Assembly: GCF_017833295.1 (NCBI RefSeq)
Contig: NZ_JAFIBW010000001.1
Span: forward strand, 4,863,501 to 4,927,500
Source: Methylobacterium sp. PvR107
Lineage (GTDB): Bacteria; Pseudomonadota; Alphaproteobacteria; Rhizobiales; Beijerinckiaceae
Length of the DNA: 64,000 bases
Direction of reading: 5' to 3'
The notes below the pieces were generated by a model. The model worked only from the letters and a program-made list of their open reading frames with translations. It was not told the origin of the DNA and searched no databases. Within the stretch, counting starts at the first letter, position 1. Every line of letters starts with the position of its first letter. Positions 46,968 to 54,700 of the stretch are shown here, piece after piece. The position numbers were made by a program, and so were the translations under genes.

Positions 46968-47441
46968 TCAGGCGACGGCCTTCATCGCGCTGGCCCGCCG
47001 CGGGATCGGGCGGAGGAGGCTTTTCACCTGCGAATAGGGGCGCGGGCGATTGATCACCTCGTCCAGGCGCGACCACAGGGTCTTGGGCGAGAACGGCTTT
47101 GCGATGATCTCGTTGACGCCGAGCGCCACGGCCCGGTCGACCACGTTCCGGCGGGGCTGGGCAAGCATCAGGATGATCGGGATCGTGGGGCAGGGCGAGG
47201 TCGTCGGCGTGCGCGCGAGGCGGATGAACTCCTCGCCCGAGAGGATCGACAGATCCCAGTCGATGATGCTGATATCCGGCTTGCTTTCCGCCAGGACGCC
47301 GAGCGCCTCGGCGCCGTCCGGCGCTTCGAGGACGCGCTTGATGCCGACGCGCATCAGCATATCGCGCACGATTCGGCGGATGTAGAGGCTCTCGTCGACT
47401 ACGAGGGCCGAAAGATCGGGGAAGGTCGGGGTCGCGATCAT
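46968..47441 (-). CDS. Single-domain response regulator (CheY-like)
   Basis: This 157-residue protein is one receiver domain: ALVVDESLYIRRIV (acidic start, single Asp where two are usual), the phospho-Asp in DISIIDWDLSILSGEEF, the switch Thr/Ser replaced by IILMLAQPRR, and the Lys in EIIAKPFSPKTLW. A basic C-terminal tail of about 25 residues (RRASAMKAVA) follows. The missing switch Thr and lack of a second acidic residue suggest altered signalling. No kinase gene is adjacent. Confidence 0.85.
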   Translation of the reverse strand: MIATPTFPDLSALVVDESLYIRRIVRDMLMRVGIKRVLEAPDGAEALGVLAESKPDISIIDWDLSILSGEEFIRLARTPTTSPCPTIPIILMLAQPRRNVVDRAVALGVNEIIAKPFSPKTLWSRLDEVINRPRPYSQVKSLLRPIPRRASAMKAVA

Positions 47442-47754
47442 GGCCGGCCGGCATTGCGGGTCGTGCCGGAGAGTCTAGCCGGGTCAGCGTTTGCGTTTCG
47501 CTAACGCGTTCCGTCAAATGAGAAAGGCCATCGTCCGAGCAGGCCCGCCTGCGTTGTTTGCCGCAAGAAAGTAACGAAACGGGCGCGTCTGGGACAAGAA
47601 GGTCCTTGCGGTCAAGGCCCGATTGCGTCAGGACTAGGGCGTTATTCTTGGTTACCGCGACCTGGGGTAATGATAGTGCGGGGCGTGGGCTGTCTGGGAT
47701 GGCGCGCACGCGGTATTCGAGACAAGGGCGGCGGACGGTTTTTGCGAGCTTTCT
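47442..47754 (+). other. Gene-free stretch before the cold-shock gene
   Basis: This 313-base stretch separates two diverging genes, the receiver protein and the double cold-shock protein. It contains GCGTTTCGCTAACGC (an inverted pair near 47490) and a TTGCCGCAAG / TTATTCTTGG segment; a long leader for the cold-shock mRNA is plausible. No open frame with codon bias is seen. Confidence 0.45.
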
Positions 47755-48561
47755 ATGGGACGTGGTCGTGATTTCAGGGGGCCGCAGAAGCGCGGCTTCG
47801 ACGAGGGTGGCGAGCCGAGATGGCCTGACCAGGCTCCCCCCAGCGGCGGATACGGCGGCGGCGGCTTCGGTGGCGGCGGCGGCGGCGGTTTCGGTGGGGG
47901 CGGTTTCGACCGCGGCCCGGCGCGTGGTGCGGCGCCGGTGGCTTCTGGGCCGGAGCGCGATGCCACGGTCAAGTGGTTCAACAAGGAGAAGGGCTTCGGT
48001 TTCGTCGAACTCGGCGACGGTTCGGGCGATGCCTTCCTCCACATCCGCGCCGTCGAGGCGGCCGGCCACGATGACCTGCAGCCGGGTACCCGGCTGACGG
48101 TGACGACGGCTCAGGGCCAGAAGGGTCCTCAGGTCACCAGCGTAACCAGCGTCGATACCTCGACGGCTGAGGCGCCCGCGCCACGTCGCGAATTCCGTCC
48201 GCGCACCGGCGGCTTCGGCGGTGGTGCTGGGGGCGGCTACGGCGGCGGCGGCGGTGGCTACGGCGGCGGTGGCGGCGGCGGTTACGGCGGTGGCGGCGGC
48301 GGTGGTTACGGCGCTGGCGGCGGCGGTGGCCGTTCTGCCGGCGGTCCTTCCGTCGAGATGAGCGGCACCGTGAAGTGGTACGATCCCGCCAAGGGCTTCG
48401 GCTTCGTCTCGGTCAACGACGGCGGCAAGGACGTTTTCGTCCATCGTTCCGCTCTGTCGCGTGCTGGTCTCGACTCGCTCGCCGAGGGGCAGCAGGTCAC
48501 GCTGGGCGTGGTCGAAGGCCAGAAGGGTCGTGAAGCGCAGAGCATCAACGTCGAGGATTGA
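47755..48561 (+). CDS. Double cold-shock-domain protein with glycine-rich linker
   Basis: This 268-residue RNA/DNA-binding protein has two cold-shock domains: residues about 68-135 (ATVKWFNKEKGFGFVEL, DAFLHIRAVE) and 200-267 (GTVKWYDPAKGFGFVSVND, DVFVHRSAL). Both keep the RNP1 (KGFGFV) and RNP2 (F-[LV]-H) motifs. Before domain 1 and between the domains are low-complexity stretches of Gly, Tyr and Phe (GGYGGGGFGG-type and GGGGYGGGG-type). Two-CSD proteins are usual in alphaproteobacteria, but a GGY/GGF linker of about 50 residues is longer than usual. A terminator follows at 48611. Confidence 0.9.
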   Translation: MGRGRDFRGPQKRGFDEGGEPRWPDQAPPSGGYGGGGFGGGGGGGFGGGGFDRGPARGAAPVASGPERDATVKWFNKEKGFGFVELGDGSGDAFLHIRAVEAAGHDDLQPGTRLTVTTAQGQKGPQVTSVTSVDTSTAEAPAPRREFRPRTGGFGGGAGGGYGGGGGGYGGGGGGGYGGGGGGGYGAGGGGGRSAGGPSVEMSGTVKWYDPAKGFGFVSVNDGGKDVFVHRSALSRAGLDSLAEGQQVTLGVVEGQKGREAQSINVED

Positions 48562-48610
48562 CGGGCTTGCGGCGGCCCTGTTCCGGCCGTTATCCATGAT
48601 GAAGACTTCA

Positions 48611-48646
48611 GGGCGGCGGCTCCTCCAGCGGGGCTGCCGCCCTTTT
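48611..48646 (+). terminator. Terminator after the cold-shock gene
   Basis: A 10-bp stem (48611-48620 with 48633-48642, one G-T pair, 12-base loop) is followed by TTTT. It is 50 bases past the cold-shock stop and just before the next ATG at 48662. Confidence 0.7.
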
Positions 48647-48661
48647 CGTATCGGGTCTGTC

Positions 48662-48919
48662 ATGCGCCGCGTCCTCCTGTCGACTGTACTGCTCGTTCTT
48701 GCGGGTCCGGCTGGCGCAGAAGACTTCTCCGGCTTCTATGCGGGGATCAACGCGGGCTATGCCGCCGGTCACGGGCACGACAGGCCCGGCACGGTACGCA
48801 GCACCGGATCCGCGGCGTCTATGCCCAAGCCGGTCCCCGGAGCCGAGCTGCCGCCCAGCGCGCGGGATGCGGCCGCGGCGATTCGATCTCGCGACGCCGG
48901 CGGCTTGTCCGGACGTTGA
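48662..48919 (+). CDS. Short exported protein, N-terminal porin-like fragment
   Basis: This 85-residue frame starts MRRVLLSTVLLVLAGPAGAE, a signal peptide, and continues DFSGFYAGINAGYAAGHG, the first beta strand of Omp25/31-type outer-membrane beta barrels. After about residue 40 it turns into Pro/Ser/Ala/Arg-rich sequence with no further strands, and it stops. I could not find the rest of a barrel downstream in any frame. It may be a broken porin gene or a small peptide of its own. Confidence 0.5.
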   Translation: MRRVLLSTVLLVLAGPAGAEDFSGFYAGINAGYAAGHGHDRPGTVRSTGSAASMPKPVPGAELPPSARDAAAAIRSRDAGGLSGR

Positions 48920-49208
48920 GGCGATGCCGGTCGAATGATTCATCCCGGAGAGCAGCGCGCGCCTGAAGGAACCGCCAACGCGCGATCCCAGATATGCGCA
49001 GCCGGGCTCGGGCACCGGCTCCATCGATGCATCGGGCGTTGCTCCGATCAGCCGGCATGACGGTGGAAAACGGCACTCGACCGCCTCGCCGACGGCAGCT
49101 CTAAGCGCCTCGTCTCACACTGGAATCGTTCCGGAACATAGACGTTGCACCGTCGCGGCGGCCGCTGCTAGGTCGCGCCATGGGCTCACGGAAACGAGAG
49201 GTGGTGCC

Positions 49209-49520
49209 ATGAGCGCCCGCGCGACGCCGAAGCTCGCCGACTGGATGACGGTCGGAGGCCGTGTGCTCCTGGCGGCTTTGGGCGGCTATGTCGTCGCTGC
49301 GCTCGCGACCGCGTTCCTCGCCCTCAGCCTGCCCGGCCCGAAGGCCGAAGCGGTCTCCGCCGCGACGCTCGCGAGCTTCGCGATCATGGCTGCGGCGATC
49401 ATCTGGGTCTTTGCGGCACGGACTCTTGCCCGGGCGGCGCTGGTTCTGGGCGTCGCCGTATCGGCGCTGATTTTTGCGCTCTGGCTGGCGGGAGCCTTTT
49501 CGGCCGGAGTGGCCGCGTGA
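49209..49520 (+). CDS. DUF3649 family membrane protein
   Basis: This 103-residue protein has three hydrophobic segments (about 15-42, 50-72 and 75-100), typical of DUF3649, which accompanies PepSY-TM proteins in siderophore uptake loci of Proteobacteria. Its stop overlaps the GTG of the next gene by 4 bases (GTGA at 49517-49520). It probably sits in the inner membrane as a small partner of the PepSY protein. The role is by context. Confidence 0.8.
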   Translation: MSARATPKLADWMTVGGRVLLAALGGYVVAALATAFLALSLPGPKAEAVSAATLASFAIMAAAIIWVFAARTLARAALVLGVAVSALIFALWLAGAFSAGVAA

Positions 49521-51040
49521 GCCGAGCCCGAAGCGTCCGCCAGTCCATGGCCTGGCTGCACACGTGGTCCGGCCTCGTGGTCGGCTGGGTGCTGTTCGCG
49601 ATCTTCGTGACCGGGACGGCCAGCTACTATCGCACCGATATCTCGCACTGGATGCGGCCGGAATTGACCGACACGGCGCCGGACCCGGTTGAGGCGGCCA
49701 CGCGTGCCGGGACATTCCTGCGGAAGACGATGGCGGACGCTGCGGGCTGGTCCGTGCGCCTGCCGACCGGTGAGAACCCGGCCGTCGAAGTCTATTGGTG
49801 GCCAAGCGCGGCCGGCCCCTATCACCACGCGCTTCTCGATCCTGTCACCGGCGAGCTGTCGCGGGCTCGCGACACCCGGGGCGGCGACTTTCTCTACCGC
49901 TTCCATTTCGAATTGAACCTGCCGCCGATCTGGGGGCGCTGGATCGTCTCGGCCTGCGCGATGGTCCTGCTGATCGCGCTGATCTCGGGAATCGTCACGC
50001 ACCGGCGCATCTTCGTCGATTTCTTCACCTTCCGCCGCGACCGCTCGGCGCAGCGAGGCTGGCTCGACGCTCACAACGTGACGGGCGTGCTGGCGCTGCC
50101 GTTTCACCTGATGATCGTCTACACGGGGCTGGTCACCCTGGCGTCGATGCTGATGCCCTGGGGCGTCCGGACCATCTATGGCGAGGACGCGCTCCGGTAC
50201 TACGCCGAGGCCGGTCTGATGACTCCGGGCCGGGCGCCCCAGGGGCGGCCGGGTGTCCTGCTGCCGCTCGGGGAGATCGTATCGCGGGCGGCCGCGGCTC
50301 GCGGCGAGATACCGGAAGTGCTCGTGATGTCGATGCCGGGCGACGCCGGCGCAACCGCCACCGCGTATTTCGAGGAGCCGCACGGCCTCGCGCACCTGCA
50401 TCCGCAGATCGCCTATGCGGGTGATACCGGCGCCGAGATCGGGCGTGTCGGCGAGGCTGGGGCTGCCACCCGGACGGGCGCGGTCATGGCCGGCCTCCAC
50501 GAAGCACATTTCGCCGCCGCGCCCTTACGTCTCCTGTTCTTCCTCTGCGGAATGATGGGTGCGGCGACGGTCGCCAGCGGCCTCGTGCTCTGGACCGTGG
50601 CGCGGGCGCCGAAGGGGAGCGATCCCGAAGGGTTCGGTCTGCGCCTCGTGCGCGTGCTCAATCTGGGCACCGTCGGGGGCCTGCCGGTTGGACTCGCGGC
50701 CTACTTTCTGGCCAACCGGCTCCTGCCGATCGGCCTGGTGGCCCGGGCGGACTGGGAAGTTCGGAGCTTCTTCGCGGCCTGGGTGCTCGCCGCCCTCATC
50801 GCCGCCTTGGTTCAGCGCGCGCGGGCCTGGACCATCGTCCTCGGTCTGGCCGCCTGCGCGTTCCTTGCGATCCCGATCGTCGACGCCGTGACGGTGGGCG
50901 AGGCGCGTTTTCTCGGTTTCGATCTGTCCATGACGGCCCTGGGGCTCCTCCTGCTGCTGGCAGCGCGATTGGCAGCGCGGCGCCGCGCATCGCGCCCGCG
51001 CATGGCCGAGGCGGCCCTGCACAGGACGGCGCAGGCATGA
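49517..51040 (+). CDS. PepSY-associated TM-helix protein (PiuB-like iron uptake reductase)
   Basis: This 507-residue inner-membrane protein has four or more membrane segments: WLHTWSGLVVGWVLFAIFVTGTASYY near residue 15, WIVSACAMVLLIALISGIV near 140, the FHLMIVYTGLVTLASMLMPWG region near 197, and three at the C-terminus. A PepSY-like soluble part lies between 1 and 2. His residues in the helices (e.g. LHTW, FHLM, LHEAHF) could bind haem. Members are thought to reduce ferric siderophores in the periplasm. The overlaps with both neighbours make a three-gene operon. Confidence 0.85.
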   Translation: MSRARSVRQSMAWLHTWSGLVVGWVLFAIFVTGTASYYRTDISHWMRPELTDTAPDPVEAATRAGTFLRKTMADAAGWSVRLPTGENPAVEVYWWPSAAGPYHHALLDPVTGELSRARDTRGGDFLYRFHFELNLPPIWGRWIVSACAMVLLIALISGIVTHRRIFVDFFTFRRDRSAQRGWLDAHNVTGVLALPFHLMIVYTGLVTLASMLMPWGVRTIYGEDALRYYAEAGLMTPGRAPQGRPGVLLPLGEIVSRAAAARGEIPEVLVMSMPGDAGATATAYFEEPHGLAHLHPQIAYAGDTGAEIGRVGEAGAATRTGAVMAGLHEAHFAAAPLRLLFFLCGMMGAATVASGLVLWTVARAPKGSDPEGFGLRLVRVLNLGTVGGLPVGLAAYFLANRLLPIGLVARADWEVRSFFAAWVLAALIAALVQRARAWTIVLGLAACAFLAIPIVDAVTVGEARFLGFDLSMTALGLLLLLAARLAARRRASRPRMAEAALHRTAQA

Positions 51041-51384
51041 TGATGGCCGCACACGCGGTGACATTGCTCCTCGCCTTCTCGGCGTTCGCGGCCCTCGCGC
51101 TGAGCCTGGACCGGCACCACCGTGCCGCATTACGAACACCGGTTCCCAGGCGCCGGGTCGGCGGCCTGCGCGCTGCCGGCTGGTCGGGCCTCGCACTGGC
51201 CTTCGCGGCCGCCGTCGGGTCGTCCGGCTGGGCGTTCGGTCCAGTCCAGTGGGTCGGGTCGCTGACCGCTTCGGCTCTCGCGGTGGTGGCGCTGATTGCC
51301 TACCGGCCCGGCTGGTTGCGGATGGCGGCCCTCGCCGCGCTGCCGCTCGCGGCCGCCCTGCTGCCTCTGGCGCTCCCGTCATGA
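51037..51384 (+). CDS. DUF3325 family membrane protein
   Basis: This 115-residue protein has about three membrane segments (AVTLLLAFSAFAALALSL; WSGLALAFAAAVGSSGWAF; a C-terminal one) and the SLDRHHR loop typical of DUF3325. Its ATG overlaps the PepSY stop (ATGA at 51037-51040). It completes the DUF3649-PepSY-DUF3325 triplet. No TonB-dependent receptor, the usual partner, is near. Confidence 0.8.
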   Translation: MMMAAHAVTLLLAFSAFAALALSLDRHHRAALRTPVPRRRVGGLRAAGWSGLALAFAAAVGSSGWAFGPVQWVGSLTASALAVVALIAYRPGWLRMAALAALPLAAALLPLALPS

Positions 51385-51574
51385 GCGCGCGGCGCAATGC
51401 CTCGAAAGATCTCGTGCGCGGCAACCGTCATCGAGCGGACATGAAGCTTAGTCTTGGCCTGCCCGCCGCACGTAATGATCGCCCGAATATGGACGTGGCG
51501 CACGCTGGATCCCCGGAGGATTGTCCCCCCTCGCGGTGACGATCGGAAGGGCGTAGGATCCTCGCACTCGCGCA

Positions 51575-51615
51575 CTGGCCAAAAGTCCATCTTGATTCGA
51601 CCGGCCAAAAGCCAT
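51575..51615 (+). promoter_or_regulatory. Pair of direct repeats upstream of the aldehyde dehydrogenase
   Basis: CTGGCCAAAAGTCCA (51575-51589) and CCGGCCAAAAGCCAT (51601-51615) match at 12 of 15 positions and are spaced 26 bases apart, 114 to 154 bases before the dehydrogenase ATG. The spacing of about 2.5 helical turns fits a regulator that binds as a tandem dimer. The region 51385-51728 holds no gene. Confidence 0.45.
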
Positions 51616-51728
51616 TGGCTGCGATCACAGCGGAACCGGATGCGGCCCCATGGAATGGCCGCCCGGGCGCCAGCTAACGCCCAAGAGCCGCGGTTCGCGA
51701 GGCCGGGGCCTATGGAGGAAACAGAGCG

Positions 51729-53252
51729 ATGAACAAGCCGGAATTCCTCGGCGACGCCAAGATCAAGTCGCCCTTCTCGGCCCGCTACGAGAATTTCATC
51801 GGTGGCCAGTGGGTCGCCCCCGCGGCCGGCCGCTATTTCGAGAACACCTCGCCGATCACCGGCAAGGTGGTGTGCGAGGTCGCCCGCTCCGACGCACAGG
51901 ACGTCGAGAAGGCACTCGACGCCGCGCACGCGGCCAAGGAGGCCTGGGGCCGCACGGCACCGGCGGAGCGCGCCCGCATCCTCCTCAAGATGGCCGACAG
52001 GATGGAGGAAAACCTCGATCTGATCGCCCTCGCCGAGACCTGGGACAACGGCAAGCCGATCCGCGAGACGATGAACGCCGACATCCCCTTGGCGATCGAC
52101 CATTTCCGCTACTTCGCCGGCTGCGTGCGGGCGCAGGAGGGCTCGATCTCCGAGATCGACCACGACACGGTCGCCTACCACTTCCACGAGCCGCTCGGCG
52201 TCGTCGGGCAGATCATCCCGTGGAACTTCCCGATCCTGATGGCGGTGTGGAAGCTCGCCCCGGCGCTCGCCGCCGGCAATTGCGTGGTTTTGAAGCCCGC
52301 CGAGCAGACCCCGGCCTCCGTGCTGGTGCTGATGGAGATCATCGGTGACCTGCTGCCGCCGGGCGTGCTCAACATCGTCAACGGCTTCGGCCTCGAGGCC
52401 GGCAAGCCGCTCGCCTCGTCGCCGCGGATCGCCAAGATCGCCTTCACGGGTGAGACGACCACTGGCCGCCTCATCATGCAGTACGCGTCGCAGAACCTGA
52501 TCCCAGTGACGCTGGAGCTCGGCGGCAAGTCGCCGAACATTTTCTTCGCCGACGTCGCCAACGAGGACGACGATTTCTTCGACAAGGCGCTCGAGGGCTT
52601 CACGATGTTCGCCCTGAATCAGGGCGAGGTCTGCACCTGCCCGAGCCGGGCGCTCGTGCACGAATCGATCTACGACCGCTTCATGGAGCGGGCGGTGAAG
52701 CGCGTCGAGGCCATCACCCAGGGCTCGCCGCTGGATCCGGCCACGATGATCGGCGCCCAGGCCTCGGGCGAGCAGATGGAGAAGATCCTCTCCTACATCG
52801 ACATCGGCCGGCAGGAGGGCGCGCAGCTGCTCACCGGCGGCGAGCGCAACGTCAAGGACGGTGAGTTCGCCGAAGGCTTCTACGTGAAGCCGACCGTCTT
52901 CCGCGGCCACAACAAGATGCGCATCTTCCAGGAGGAGATTTTTGGGCCGGTCCTGTCGGTCACGACCTTCAAGGACGATGCCGAGGCACTGTCCATCGCC
53001 AACGACACGCTCTACGGCCTCGGCGCCGGCGTCTGGACCCGCGACGGGACTCGCGCCTACCGCTTCGGCCGGGCGATCCAGGCCGGCCGCGTCTGGACGA
53101 ACTGCTACCACGCCTACCCGGCCCACGCGGCCTTCGGCGGCTACAAGCAGTCCGGCATCGGCCGCGAGACCCACAAGATGATGCTTGATCACTACCAGCA
53201 GACCAAGAACATGCTGGTTAGCTACTCGGCCAAGAAGCTCGGCTTCTTCTGA
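51729..53252 (+). CDS. Aldehyde dehydrogenase (acetaldehyde/ExaC type)
   Basis: This enzyme oxidises short aldehydes to acids with NAD. The 507-residue protein has the catalytic Cys in [16 protein letters not shown] (about 300), the Glu in [12 protein letters not shown], the NAD loop [17 protein letters not shown] AFTGETTTG, and [21 protein letters not shown]. This is the Ald/ExaC branch that acts in ethanol and similar oxidation, and its genes often sit beside DUF779. GGAGG stands 13 bases before the ATG. A terminator follows at 53286. Confidence 0.93.
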   Translation: MNKPEFLGDAKIKSPFSARYENFIGGQWVAPAAGRYFENTSPITGKVVCEVARSDAQDVEKALDAAHAAKEAWGRTAPAERARILLKMADRMEENLDLIALAETWDNGKPIRETMNADIPLAIDHFRYFAGCVRAQEGSISEIDHDTVAYHFHEPLGVVGQIIPWNFPILMAVWKLAPALAAGNCVVLKPAEQTPASVLVLMEIIGDLLPPGVLNIVNGFGLEAGKPLASSPRIAKIAFTGETTTGRLIMQYASQNLIPVTLELGGKSPNIFFADVANEDDDFFDKALEGFTMFALNQGEVCTCPSRALVHESIYDRFMERAVKRVEAITQGSPLDPATMIGAQASGEQMEKILSYIDIGRQEGAQLLTGGERNVKDGEFAEGFYVKPTVFRGHNKMRIFQEEIFGPVLSVTTFKDDAEALSIANDTLYGLGAGVWTRDGTRAYRFGRAIQAGRVWTNCYHAYPAHAAFGGYKQSGIGRETHKMMLDHYQQTKNMLVSYSAKKLGFF

Positions 53253-53285
53253 GCTTCTGCCCGGGTCACCCCCCGAGACAACTTC

Positions 53286-53313
53286 AGCCCCGGCCTCGCG
53301 GCCGGGGCTTTTT
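53286..53313 (+). terminator. Strong terminator between aldehyde dehydrogenase and DUF779
   Basis: A perfect 10-bp stem (AGCCCCGGCC, 53286-53295 with 53300-53309) with loop TCGC runs into TTTTT. It lies inside what looks like one functional set, so the downstream genes either have their own promoter or depend on read-through. Confidence 0.85.
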
Positions 53314-53404
53314 CGGTCCTACATCGCCGCGGCCGCTTCTCCGGGCCGGATGTGGAAATCCGGGTGCGGTGCACGCATATCGAAGCGAGCATGGGGAGGA
53401 CAGC

Positions 53405-53830
53405 ATGAGCTTGGACGCGACGGTTGAAGCTACCACCGCCGGTCAGGTCGGTGCCGACGGCACGCCGCTGCGGGTCACCGCCACGCCGAAGGCCCTGGAA
53501 CTCGTCGACGAATTGCGGGCCGAGTACGGCCCGGTGATGTTTCACCAATCCGGGGGGTGCTGCGACGGCTCCTCACCCATGTGCTACCCGGTCGGCGACT
53601 TCATCGTCGGCGACGGCGACGTCCATCTCGGCAGCGTCGGTGGCGCGGCGTTCTACATCAGCCGGTCACAGTTCGAGGTCTGGAAGCACACGCACCTGAT
53701 CCTCGACGTCGTCCCCGGTCGCGGGGGCATGTTCTCGCTCGAGAATGGCCGCGAGAAGCGCTTCCACATTCGCTCGCGCCTGTTCTCCGAGGCCGAGAAT
53801 CGCGCCCTCGAAGGTGCCTGCAAGCTCTGA
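53405..53830 (+). CDS. DUF779 family protein
   Basis: This 141-residue protein has the DUF779 signature MFHQSGGCCDGSSPMCYP (about 47-64), with three Cys, then FIVGDGDVHLG, FYISRSQFEVWKHTHLILDVV and GGMFSLENGREKRFHIRSRLF. Members accompany acetaldehyde-type dehydrogenases. The Cys and His pattern suggests metal binding or a thiol function. It is 92 bases after the terminator of the dehydrogenase and 15 before the next gene. Confidence 0.88.
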   Translation: MSLDATVEATTAGQVGADGTPLRVTATPKALELVDELRAEYGPVMFHQSGGCCDGSSPMCYPVGDFIVGDGDVHLGSVGGAAFYISRSQFEVWKHTHLILDVVPGRGGMFSLENGREKRFHIRSRLFSEAENRALEGACKL

Positions 53831-53845
53831 AAGGAGGCCTGCGCC

Positions 53846-54259
53846 ATGGCAACTGTCACCCTCTGGAGCGATTCCGACGCTGAAGCGGAGCCGCGGGTGC
53901 GGGCGGTGTTTGCGGACATCCGGGCGACCCGGGGGTCCGATTTCATCAACAATTTCTGGCGCGGGCTCGCCAACGATGCCGCCCTCCTGGAGCGGACCTG
54001 GACCAATCTCAAGGCCGTCATGGGGCCGGGCGCGCTCGATCCCCTGACGAAGGAACTGGTCTACATCGCGGTCTCGATTGCCAATGGCTGCCCGTACTGC
54101 ATCCATTCGCACACGGCTGCGGCGCGCGCGAAGGGCTTGACGGCGGAGCAGCACGGCGAGTTCCTGGCGGTGGTCAGCATGGCGAACCAGACCAACGCTC
54201 TGGTCAACGGCATGCAGATACCCGTCGATCCCGCCTTCAGGGTGGAGGAAGGTCCATGA
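53846..54259 (+). CDS. AhpD-like carboxymuconolactone decarboxylase family protein
   Basis: This 137-residue protein of the CMD/AhpD fold carries the redox motif CPYCIHSHTAAARAKGL (Cys-x-x-Cys, then His; about 90-96) with the preceding Glu in LTKELVYIAVS. This is the alkylhydroperoxidase-type site, so a peroxidase or thiol-relay role is more likely than decarboxylation. Its stop overlaps the ATG of the cupin gene (ATGA at 54256-54259). Confidence 0.86.
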   Translation: MATVTLWSDSDAEAEPRVRAVFADIRATRGSDFINNFWRGLANDAALLERTWTNLKAVMGPGALDPLTKELVYIAVSIANGCPYCIHSHTAAARAKGLTAEQHGEFLAVVSMANQTNALVNGMQIPVDPAFRVEEGP

Positions 54260-54696
54260 GCACCGGGTCCGACACGCAGAAGCCAGGCTTCTTGGTTGTG
54301 CGCGAGAGCGCAGCATTTCGCGGCAAGCAGGGACACCTCTATCGTCCGGCCATCTCGGCCGAGGCGGTCGATTCCAAGGCCCTGCACATGCAGCTCCTCG
54401 AGATCCCGCCCGGCGAGCGCGCCCACGCGCACAAGCACGAAGCGCATGAGACGGCGATCTACGTCCTCTCGGGCGTGTCGGGCTGCTTCTGGGGCGAGCG
54501 TCTGGAGCACCACGCGATCGCGGGGTCCGGCGAGTTCGTCTACATCGCCGCCAACGTCCCGCACCTGCCCTACAATCGCAGCCGGACGGAGCCGGTGACG
54601 GCGGTGATCGCCCGCACCGACCCGAACGAGCAGGAGAGCGTGGTCCTGTTGCCGGACCTGGAGGCCGGCGTCGACTGGTCGAAGGCCGAAGCCTAG
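54256..54696 (+). CDS. Cupin domain protein
   Basis: This 146-residue single-cupin protein has the metal motif HAHKHEAHETAIYVLSG (H-x-H-x3-H-E) and the second motif IAANVPHLPYNRS with its His. It is a small metal-binding barrel, perhaps a sensor or isomerase. It is translationally coupled to the AhpD-like gene, and the Sel1 gene converges on it with only 4 bases between stops. Confidence 0.84.
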   Translation: MSTGSDTQKPGFLVVRESAAFRGKQGHLYRPAISAEAVDSKALHMQLLEIPPGERAHAHKHEAHETAIYVLSGVSGCFWGERLEHHAIAGSGEFVYIAANVPHLPYNRSRTEPVTAVIARTDPNEQESVVLLPDLEAGVDWSKAEA

Positions 54697-54700
54697 CCTC

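Noticed and set aside
48230..48330. GGC-rich tandem repeat
   Set aside because: It encodes the Gly-rich linker of the cold-shock protein and is not a separate element.
46960..48663. A 567-codon minus-strand frame spanning the receiver gene and the cold-shock gene
   Set aside because: It overlaps two clear genes in the wrong frame, and the Ala/Thr-rich part is the complement of the glycine linker.
51600..51640. Possible sigma-54 promoter (TGGCTGCGATCAC) before the aldehyde dehydrogenase
   Set aside because: The GG and GC elements are not at the required 10-base spacing, and the downstream TTGC is missing.
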